NCBI GenBank assembly: GCA_937894165.1
Contig: CALCSX010000182.1
Location: 1 to 22,589, forward strand
DNA length: 22,589 bases
DNA from: an uncultured Saprospiraceae bacterium
Lineage (GTDB): Bacteria > Bacteroidota > Bacteroidia > Chitinophagales > Saprospiraceae
Direction: 5' to 3'
Below, piece after piece: positions 16,611 through 22,589 of this stretch. The position numbers and the translations under genes are program-made. Each line of letters starts with the position of its first letter. Position 1 is the first letter of the stretch. The notes under the pieces were generated by a model. That model was not told the origin of the DNA, did not search any database, and was given only the letters and a program-made list of their open reading frames with translations.

Positions 16611-18294
16611 TCGAAAATTTTTTATTCCTAAACAATTTCTTCACCCATGAGAAATCAATAGATAACTTCTGATCATTCATGGCCTTATACGTCAATAATA
16701 AACTTAGAGGTAATAGGATTAAACAAGGCATATAAGCTGCCATCACCGGATTTATATCACTACTTTCTGTGATTTTCTTGAAAGCAATAGTTAGCATTAT
16801 GAATATCACAAAAAATATAACAGCAATCAAAAAGCTATAACCGAAGCCACCTTTTCTTACAATTGCTCCCATCGGCGCACCAATCAAAAGAAAAATAATA
16901 CAAATTAATGCCAGACTAAATTTTTCATGCAATGTATAAATATGCATTTTCTTTGCATGTTTATGAACATTCGAATTTGCAATGGCTACTTGATATCCTC
17001 CCATAGCATTCCTTATTGAGGATTTCGTCAACTCGAGCAGTTTCGATTGATCCTTTTTCGAGAATGCTAAATAAATAGCATCGATGTCAGCTTCCAAGCT
17101 ATCCTTGTTAAAATTGGCATAGGAAGGCATCTTAATTACCGGACTGCGGGAAGTGGGATTAATCTTATTTTCGGGAATTATTTCATCTTGTGCTATTTGA
17201 TCAGAAACCTCGCGATTGACTCTCTTCAAATACTCCTCATTATTCTGATTATCAGAATTGTCTGTATTCGTTAAGCTATCCTGAGAAGAAGCTTGATCTT
17301 CTTCATTTTCTCTTGCAGGTTCATCATCAGTTTTAGATCTATATTTAGTAAGTTCTACCTTATTTTCTTCCAAAATAGGAGTATAATTTCTCATCAAAGA
17401 AGCATATTCATAATCGACACGTAGAAAAGACTCTTCCAATTTAAATTCAATTGTATCAATTGCGTCCCTCAATTCAGCGACTGAAAGGATCTTTTGATTA
17501 TTTTTGAAGTTGTCCTCATCCCTTTTGGTAAGTTTGAATTCAGACATATCGAAAACTTTAAGATAGGTCGTAAATTCTGATCTTAGCATCTGTGGCCCGG
17601 CATTCAAATTTTTAGGACCGGACTTTTGCAGCTCCTGAACTTGATAAACACTATCCAAATCCATAATAAAAAAGTTTTGATCGTCAGTACTGTACATCTT
17701 CCCTGTCTTCGCGAAAAGATAATTATACAAACCATTATTACTCTCTCCTAGATTGTAAATTCTGACATCTTCAATTGTTTGTCCGTCGGATTTTTTGTTT
17801 TTTATATGAATTGCATAACCTTGAAAATCAAGATTAAAAAGGCCGGGTTGGAGATTCAGTGCAGGCTTTGCTGTTCGTATTTCGTACAAACGCGTATAAA
17901 ATTTTAATTCCGCATAGGGAATAATGAAATCTGAACAAATATAAGAAAAGCATGCTACTAGGGTTGAAAGTCCGATAAGCGGACTCATTACTCTAAATAA
18001 TGACACACCGGCTGACTTAAGACTCGACAATTCATTTTTCTCCCCCAGATTTCCCATTACCATAACCCCTGCAAGCAATACACTTATCGGAATTGACATA
18101 GGAAGTAGTCTGATCGTAGCGAAATAAATGAGCTCTAATAATGTATACAATCCCAAACCTTTACCTGCAATTTCATCGATCCAAACCCACAAAAATTGCA
18201 AGACCAGAATAAATGTGGCAATAAAAAATGTGGCTATTAAGGGCGGCAAAAAGCTCTTTATAAGTAGTCGATCTATTATTTTCAATCCCATCAT
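16597..18294 (-). CDS. LptF/LptG-family permease (YjgP/YjgQ)
   Basis: Transmembrane subunit of the LptB2FG exporter that lifts lipopolysaccharide from the inner membrane to the periplasmic bridge. The 565 residues have three N-terminal helices (about 15-120, with LPMSIPISVLLAGVMVMG), a periplasmic beta-jellyroll region, and three C-terminal helices (about 456-540, with LIGAPMGAIVRKGGFG). The protein is longer than E. coli LptF or LptG (about 360). The extra length includes a low-complexity acidic stretch at about 321-372, rich in Asp, Glu, Asn, Gln and Ser. Whether it is F or G cannot be told. It lies 75 nt after the flippase gene. MM start: either ATG (18294 or 18291) is possible. Confidence 0.92.
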   Translation of the reverse strand: MMGLKIIDRLLIKSFLPPLIATFFIATFILVLQFLWVWIDEIAGKGLGLYTLLELIYFATIRLLPMSIPISVLLAGVMVMGNLGEKNELSSLKSAGVSLFRVMSPLIGLSTLVACFSYICSDFIIPYAELKFYTRLYEIRTAKPALNLQPGLFNLDFQGYAIHIKNKKSDGQTIEDVRIYNLGESNNGLYNYLFAKTGKMYSTDDQNFFIMDLDSVYQVQELQKSGPKNLNAGPQMLRSEFTTYLKVFDMSEFKLTKRDEDNFKNNQKILSVAELRDAIDTIEFKLEESFLRVDYEYASLMRNYTPILEENKVELTKYRSKTDDEPARENEEDQASSQDSLTNTDNSDNQNNEEYLKRVNREVSDQIAQDEIIPENKINPTSRSPVIKMPSYANFNKDSLEADIDAIYLAFSKKDQSKLLELTKSSIRNAMGGYQVAIANSNVHKHAKKMHIYTLHEKFSLALICIIFLLIGAPMGAIVRKGGFGYSFLIAVIFFVIFIMLTIAFKKITESSDINPVMAAYMPCLILLPLSLLLTYKAMNDQKLSIDFSWVKKLFRNKKFSNAQK

Positions 18295-18302
18295 ACTGCC
18301 GG

Positions 18303-18310
18303 CAAAATTA
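18303..18310 (-). promoter_or_regulatory. Possible -7 element just before the LptF/G gene
   Basis: TAATTTTG on the minus strand matches TAnnTTTG but ends only 8 nt before the first ATG, so a transcript from it would be almost leaderless. The match may be chance, because the gene could be read through from the flippase gene. Confidence 0.3.
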
Positions 18311-18369
18311 ATCTATTTGACCTTGAAACATAAAATGTTACAAGTTAATTTAACGTTTAAATTCGATAA

Positions 18370-19701
18370 TTAATTTAAAAATCTGAAAATAAGAAGATTT
18401 ACTGAAGTAACTATTAACAATGCTAGGATAAAAAATTTCGTGGGAAGGTACTCTTTTGGCTTGATATTATGTTTAATTTTTAAATAGGCCATAAATACTA
18501 CTTTTTCTACAAAAAATGCAATGACTGTGGCTATAGCTACCCCTACCAGACCTAAAAATTGAATGAAAATTAAACTTAAAACAAAATTGACCAAAATTTC
18601 AATAAATAATCCAAAGTTCAACCATTTTGATTTTCCTATTGCTATTATTACCGTATTGGAATAAATAAGTCGGCTGAGCAAAAGAATTAAATACAGATTA
18701 AATATATAAGCGCTTTCTGTAAATTCTTCACCAAGTATCATTCCGAATAAATACGGACTGCCGAGAACTAGTAGACAAACTAATGGTACCAGCCACTTTA
18801 ATAAATCGTGTGATTTCTGCTTTATTTCCGCTAAACCAGCCGGCAAATCAGAACTTAGTTTGTAGACTAATCCAACACCTAAAGAAATAATAATAGTTTG
18901 GACAAGAGGAAGTTCTCTAGCGCCATATCTGAATATAGCAAATTCAGATTTATCATCATAATACCAATTTACTAGCCAATTATCGAAAACAAAACTAATA
19001 CTTCCCATTGCAGAATATAACAAGAGCGGTAAAGAACATCGCGTCCAATAAACGAGCTTCTTCTTATCAAAGGTAAATAAAGAAAAAGAGGGTAATAAGA
19101 GCAACAAAGCTGAAATGAACTGAAGAATAGACATTAGCAACATTGCACATAATAATTGACCCAAGTTAAATCCTAAATAGAAGTGGAATGCAAAAACACT
19201 TAAATAGGATATAAAAAATATAAGTGTAAAAAGATGTCCACGTTTAACACCCTTATTAGATATCAGTATTCCTTGAGTAAAAAATATCGGTGATTGCAAG
19301 GCCATGTAACCTAAAAAGTAATTGAATTCAAATTGCCATGCATCTAAATTGAAAATAACGATAATTAAGTCCTGCGCAAAAAATATTATTGCAGATAATA
19401 AAACACCAATCAAGGTGATAAATGTGAAAGCACTGAACGAAAAAGCTCTTAGGTCTTCATTTGACTCGCCACTTACCTTAAGAAATGCAGTAAAAAACCC
19501 ATTATACCAAAATAAGTTAACTACAAAAGAAATAAACAATAAACTCTCAAATGTACCGATTTCATCTAGACTAAATGTAGATCTGGCGACCAAAATACTT
19601 CCTACGATGACAGCCAATTGTCTGAATACATTAAAAACCTGAAGCATCAATGTGCCGTCAACAGTAAACTTTTTGGGTAATATTTGTTTGAGTAAATCCA
19701 T
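18370..19701 (-). CDS. Polysaccharide/lipid-linked oligosaccharide flippase (Wzx/MATE-like)
   Basis: Very hydrophobic protein of 443 residues with about 12-14 predicted helices and few charged loops. It resembles the polysaccharide export (Wzx, PST) branch of the MOP flippase superfamily. The first helix region FNVFRQLAVIVGSILVARS and the paired-helix pattern with short basic loops fit this family. It would move an undecaprenyl-linked glycan or similar lipid across the inner membrane; the cargo is unknown and no glycosyltransferase genes are nearby. It begins 4 nt after the saccharopine dehydrogenase-like gene and precedes the LptF/G gene, so an envelope role is likely. Confidence 0.82.
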   Translation of the reverse strand: MDLLKQILPKKFTVDGTLMLQVFNVFRQLAVIVGSILVARSTFSLDEIGTFESLLFISFVVNLFWYNGFFTAFLKVSGESNEDLRAFSFSAFTFITLIGVLLSAIIFFAQDLIIVIFNLDAWQFEFNYFLGYMALQSPIFFTQGILISNKGVKRGHLFTLIFFISYLSVFAFHFYLGFNLGQLLCAMLLMSILQFISALLLLLPSFSLFTFDKKKLVYWTRCSLPLLLYSAMGSISFVFDNWLVNWYYDDKSEFAIFRYGARELPLVQTIIISLGVGLVYKLSSDLPAGLAEIKQKSHDLLKWLVPLVCLLVLGSPYLFGMILGEEFTESAYIFNLYLILLLSRLIYSNTVIIAIGKSKWLNFGLFIEILVNFVLSLIFIQFLGLVGVAIATVIAFFVEKVVFMAYLKIKHNIKPKEYLPTKFFILALLIVTSVNLLIFRFLN

Positions 19702-19705
19702 TTAT

Positions 19706-21040
19706 TTAAAGGAGAGCTACGTCCCATTCACGAAAAGTAACTCCTAATTCCGCTAATTCTTTTAAAACAGGGATATAAATTTCTTTTTCAATAGGTATTT
19801 TAACGCCTACACCTTTATAATTTCCAGATAAAAGATGTTTCGTAAAGATAGCTAAAGGTAAGCCAACTAATTTGCTCATCGCAGTATCCTCCTTATTGGC
19901 TCCTCTTTGTATCATTGTCGAAACAGCTTTTCGCTTTTGATGCTCTAATATATAAATAAATTCATGTTGCATAATGACCAGATCCTTGTCATCCTCTTCC
20001 ATATGCCATTTATCAAGAATTAAATCATATAGGAGTTCTGCTAAAGTTCCTGACTTTCTTTTGATTGGTAAATCAGAGAATAATCCAAGCCATTCTAATT
20101 GATAGAAAACTTTGGGATTATCCAAATTTAAAAAATTCTTAACTTTCGTTTCTGCGGTATCCAAATTGCCGGGAAACAAGGAATGAATTAAATCTTTGTA
20201 AGTTTTTATAGAATCTAAGTCAAGTATAGTTTGATTCTCTGTCAATCCCAATTCTATCAAACTATCCCAAGCTTGTGAAAAACCGAGGTGTCGTAAAGTA
20301 CCACGCTTCAGAGTTTTTACCTCTTTAATACCATATATTTCTAAATAATCCAATGAATTGCGATTAGCATAACCCTCAAAATGACCTGAGCCTAGTACAT
20401 CGACTACCTCAACTTCTTTAAATAACCTATTGTAGGGAACAAATGCATTTTTCCCATCTTGACGAAATTGGGCTACCCCTTGTCCTGCTTTGACAACGTT
20501 CATAGGATTCCATGTGATTTTATAATGCCATGGATTATTATCACTGGCTACATCTATCAAGCCTCCTGTATATGATTTAAACGAGATTAACTCTCCGCCC
20601 GCTTCCTTTATTTCATCAATTTTTAACATTGCAGACATGTGGTCAATTCCGGGATCAAGCCCCATTTCACCTAAGAAAAGCAAATTCTGCTCTCCAAATT
20701 CAGCATTCAATTCCTTCATTGTACTGTCCAGGTAAGAAGCTGTCAATAAATGCGCATTGTATTTCAGACATGATTTTGCAACACTTATATGTAGAGACGG
20801 TGGCAACATAGATATGACCACGTCCGCTTTATTGATGAGTTCATCTCTTTGAGAACCCTCTAAGCTTAATTTAAAAACCTTCGAATTAGGACGATTTTTA
20901 GTTTTCGTTAAAGCCAATTCTTCATCTAAATCCGCTACCCAGACCTCCCAGTTGTTAATGTCGGCATGATCTATAAGATAATCTATCGCAGCCCCTGAAG
21001 ACCTGCCCGCACCTAGAATAAGAATAATTTTACTCATCAA
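19706..21040 (-). CDS. Saccharopine dehydrogenase-like oxidoreductase
   Basis: A 444-residue NAD(P)-dependent enzyme of the saccharopine dehydrogenase (LYS9-like) family. The Rossmann dinucleotide loop is LGAGRSSG (9-16), an acidic residue ends beta-2 (VADLD), and the motif SMLPPSLH follows. EMGLDPGIDHMSA (about 128-140) and SYTGGL are typical of saccharopine reductases, as is the C-terminal GVGVKIPI. By family it would interconvert saccharopine with glutamate and aminoadipate semialdehyde, or lysine and 2-oxoglutarate; the exact reaction is not shown. The start is MM (21040 or 21037). It is first in the run with the flippase 4 nt downstream. No perfect promoter element was seen upstream. Confidence 0.88.
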   Translation of the reverse strand: MMSKIILILGAGRSSGAAIDYLIDHADINNWEVWVADLDEELALTKTKNRPNSKVFKLSLEGSQRDELINKADVVISMLPPSLHISVAKSCLKYNAHLLTASYLDSTMKELNAEFGEQNLLFLGEMGLDPGIDHMSAMLKIDEIKEAGGELISFKSYTGGLIDVASDNNPWHYKITWNPMNVVKAGQGVAQFRQDGKNAFVPYNRLFKEVEVVDVLGSGHFEGYANRNSLDYLEIYGIKEVKTLKRGTLRHLGFSQAWDSLIELGLTENQTILDLDSIKTYKDLIHSLFPGNLDTAETKVKNFLNLDNPKVFYQLEWLGLFSDLPIKRKSGTLAELLYDLILDKWHMEEDDKDLVIMQHEFIYILEHQKRKAVSTMIQRGANKEDTAMSKLVGLPLAIFTKHLLSGNYKGVGVKIPIEKEIYIPVLKELAELGVTFREWDVALL

Positions 21041-21145
21041 AAAAGTGTTTACTATTTAATAGAATAGTCCAAAATATTCAATGCAAATATTAAAAAATTA
21101 ATTAATAAATAAAGAAATTAAAATGACGAATATTTAAACAGCGAC

Positions 21146-21727
21146 TTATAAAAAATGACCTTTTTTATTCATCTTATCATTTAAATACTTCTGATTGACC
21201 TTGTTGGGAGGAATAATTAAGGGAACTCGTTCAACTATTTCGATTTCAGCCCTTTCTAAAGCTAATATTTTTGATGGGTTATTAGTTAAAAGCTTTAACT
21301 TTCGTATGTTAAGATCTTCCAAAATATATAATGCATTGGAATAATCCCGTCCATCATCCTGAAAGCCTAAATGCAAATTGGCTTCGTAAGTGTCTTGACC
21401 TGTATCCTGAAGTTTGTAAGCTCTCAGCTTATTAATAAGACCTATTCCCCTACCCTCTTGTCTTAGATAAATGAGAACGCCACCATGTTTCGAAATCATC
21501 TTCAAGGCTGAACTAAGCTGATTCCCGCAATCGCAACGCATGGAGTGAAAAATATCACCTGTAAGACATTCAGAATGCAGTCTTACTAATGGAATATCAC
21601 TGGTCAAATCCAAGCCCTCGGATACCAATGCCAAATCCGGAGAATAATTATCAATTGATTCTGAATATGCTTTAAATATAAAATTGCCATAATCCGTAGG
21701 CATTACTGCCTCTTCAATCATCTTCAT
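21146..21727 (-). CDS. ribA: GTP cyclohydrolase II (stand-alone)
   Basis: Converts GTP to diaminohydroxy-ribosylamino-pyrimidine phosphate, formate and pyrophosphate, the first step of riboflavin synthesis. The 193 residues match E. coli RibA (196). Zinc ligands are Cys54, Cys65 and Cys67 in HSECLTGDIFHSMRCDCG. LRQEGRGIGL (88-97), Tyr104, the catalytic Asp125/Arg127 pair and LLTNNPSK follow. The end GHFL matches the usual GHLL. Many Bacteroidota carry a fused RibBA; here there is no DHBP synthase (RibB) domain. No FMN riboswitch is seen upstream; an 11-bp inverted repeat and a 28-aa reading frame are. Confidence 0.95.
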   Translation of the reverse strand: MKMIEEAVMPTDYGNFIFKAYSESIDNYSPDLALVSEGLDLTSDIPLVRLHSECLTGDIFHSMRCDCGNQLSSALKMISKHGGVLIYLRQEGRGIGLINKLRAYKLQDTGQDTYEANLHLGFQDDGRDYSNALYILEDLNIRKLKLLTNNPSKILALERAEIEIVERVPLIIPPNKVNQKYLNDKMNKKGHFL

Positions 21728-21738
21728 AATATGAGTCT

Positions 21739-21769
21739 ATATTCATGTTCAAAAGGTTAACATGAATAT
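21739..21769 (-). repeat. 11-bp inverted repeat between the small membrane ORF and ribA
   Basis: ATATTCATGTT (21739-21749) and AACATGAATAT (21759-21769) form a perfect 11-bp stem with a 9-nt loop, 12 nt before the ribA start and 19 nt after the small ORF stop. No U-tract follows, so it is not a classical terminator. It could be an operator, an attenuating hairpin in the ribA leader, or a mRNA processing site; undecided. Confidence 0.6.
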
Positions 21770-21787
21770 TCTAGATTAGTTGAGAAT

Positions 21788-21874
21788 CTATTTTTTCACC
21801 ATTAGATCCCGCCCAATGAATAACATTAGAAAACCAATAGCAAATGCGACCATTGTAAGCATTAATATCAACAT
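21788..21874 (-). CDS. Predicted 28-aa single-span membrane microprotein
   Basis: A short reading frame of 28 codons with ATG and TAG. Residues 2-20 are hydrophobic (LILMLTMVAF followed by AIGFLMLFI) and the C-terminal eight are GRDLMVKK. This gives one membrane helix with a positive tail, predicted N-out, C-in. Five methionines are present. An in-frame TAA lies 15 nt upstream, so this ATG is the first possible start; AGGA lies 3 nt before it, a close but plausible ribosome site. A perfect TAnnTTTG element lies about 60 bp upstream. I recognise no family; small subunits of membrane complexes have this look. It could also be a chance ORF. ribA lies 60 nt downstream. Confidence 0.5.
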   Translation of the reverse strand: MLILMLTMVAFAIGFLMLFIGRDLMVKK

Positions 21875-21931
21875 AATTCCTGAGTTTTAATAAATATATA
21901 TTTTCAGAAATAATTTAAAGGAATTCTGTCA

Positions 21932-21939
21932 CAAAGATA
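21932..21939 (-). promoter_or_regulatory. Bacteroidota -7 element upstream of the small ORF and ribA
   Basis: TATCTTTG on the minus strand matches TAnnTTTG. A transcript starting near 21926 would have a leader of about 50 nt before the 28-codon ORF and would continue through the inverted repeat into ribA. Confidence 0.5.
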
Positions 21940-22068
21940 TTAAAATGACGTTAATATAAAAATGAAATCACTTAATTATTCCCTTGCAAATACAACATTA
22001 CGAGCTAAAATGAGATCTGTTTCTATTTTTTAAAAGCAAAATTCGTATTTTGTCCAAAATTTAGCAGA

Positions 22069-22589
22069 ATGGATTTAAACGGAAGGATTATCATTATTTC
22101 AGGTGGCAGTAGTGGAATAGGCAGAGCTACAGCAGCATTGTTGAAAAATGAAGGTGCTGAGATACTTATTACCGGGAGAAATAAAGAGAAGCTTTTTAGA
22201 ACAGCCTTTGAATTGGGCGTACACGCTAAGCAGTGTGATATATCGAATGAAATAGAGGTAATTGAACTTGCTGAATACGTCATACAAAAATTCAGCAAAA
22301 TTGATGTGCTTATAAATAATGCCGCTATTGCAGCTCCTCGCAAGGATTTTGAGAAAATAGATTCAAGTCACTTTATCAAGCTATTATCTAATAATCTCCT
22401 TGGCCATTTTCATATGAGCAAAGCATTTATTCCACATTTCAAGAAGCAAAAATCCGGAAACATCATAAATATTGGCTCTTCCAGCGCCTTAAAAGGGTAC
22501 GCGAAAGGCGCGGAATATGTTAGTTCTAAATTTGCATTAAGGGGCATGAACGAATGTCTGAGGGATGAATTGAGACCATTTAACATACG
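22069..22589 (+). CDS. Short-chain dehydrogenase/reductase, 3' end cut by window edge
   Basis: N-terminal 173 residues of an SDR-family NAD(P)-dependent oxidoreductase. The cofactor loop is SGGSSGIG (11-18). The stretch LINNAAIAAP contains the structural NNAA motif. Ser138 in NIGSSSA together with Tyr150 and Lys154 (YVSSK) form the active site. The rest (usually 60-80 residues) lies beyond the right edge. The substrate cannot be told; 3-oxoacyl-ACP reductase-like and sugar or alcohol dehydrogenases share these motifs. It is divergent from the small ORF and ribA. A near-consensus TATTTTG (22046-22052) lies 16 bp before the ATG. Confidence 0.93.
   Translation, partial: MDLNGRIIIISGGSSGIGRATAALLKNEGAEILITGRNKEKLFRTAFELGVHAKQCDISNEIEVIELAEYVIQKFSKIDVLINNAAIAAPRKDFEKIDSSHFIKLLSNNLLGHFHMSKAFIPHFKKQKSGNIINIGSSSALKGYAKGAEYVSSKFALRGMNECLRDELRPFNI

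Noticed and set aside
21962..22033. Plus-strand 23-aa reading frame beginning MKSLNYSLAN
   Set aside because: No promoter element or ribosome site and no hydrophobic or domain signal; probably chance in the intergenic region.
21728..22068. FMN riboswitch before ribA
   Set aside because: The conserved RFN element sequence blocks are absent; only a simple 11-bp inverted repeat is present.
22023..22343. Minus-strand 106-codon frame opposite the SDR gene
   Set aside because: It is the antisense shadow of a gene with complete SDR motifs and its protein shows no recognisable pattern.
1..22589. Defence island, mobile element or CRISPR array
   Set aside because: No transposase, integrase, restriction, toxin-antitoxin or spaced-repeat signals were seen; nearly all genes are conserved housekeeping or envelope genes with similar base composition.

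Overview
The window reads as an ordinary chromosomal segment of an AT-rich member of the Bacteroidota. Three things in the sequence support this. Two secreted proteases end in type IX secretion (T9SS) C-terminal sorting domains. Several intergenic regions carry the Bacteroidota-type -7 promoter element TAnnTTTG. Most genes lack a clear Shine-Dalgarno sequence. The order or family cannot be fixed from this sequence alone. No rRNA, tRNA, CRISPR array, insertion sequence or phage gene was found.

Layout from left to right. The 5' 601 codons of dnaK run off the left edge on the minus strand. A DUF4249-like lipoprotein gene (minus) is divergent from a tightly packed panB-mltG-tilS operon (plus). 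tilS converges with a secreted hypothetical protein, which follows a VWA-domain protein and a thioredoxin-fold redox protein on the minus strand. After a hairpin comes malate dehydrogenase mdh (minus), divergent from a pair of paralogous secreted M43-type metalloproteases (plus). A strong terminator separates these from sucC (plus), which has its own promoter and terminator, and then xseA-xseB (plus). xseB overlaps tail-to-tail with a minus-strand cluster: saccharopine dehydrogenase-like protein, polysaccharide flippase, LptF/LptG-type permease and PAP2 phosphatase. Further right are a stand-alone GTP cyclohydrolase II (ribA, minus) with a newly noticed 28-residue membrane microprotein gene upstream of it, and the 5' part of a short-chain dehydrogenase (plus) running off the right edge.

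Functional themes are central metabolism (mdh, sucC), cofactor synthesis (panB, ribA), protein and nucleic-acid maintenance (dnaK, tilS, xseAB), envelope building (mltG, flippase, LptF/G, PAP2) and extracellular proteolysis (the two M43 enzymes). Genes are very tightly spaced, with several 4-20 nt gaps or overlaps.

I did not find a convincing undescribed multi-gene system. The best candidates for novelty are the 28-aa single-span membrane protein with its own promoter and a downstream 11-bp inverted repeat before ribA, the tandem T9SS metalloproteases with an altered zinc motif, and the VWA/redox/secreted-protein gene trio of unknown role.
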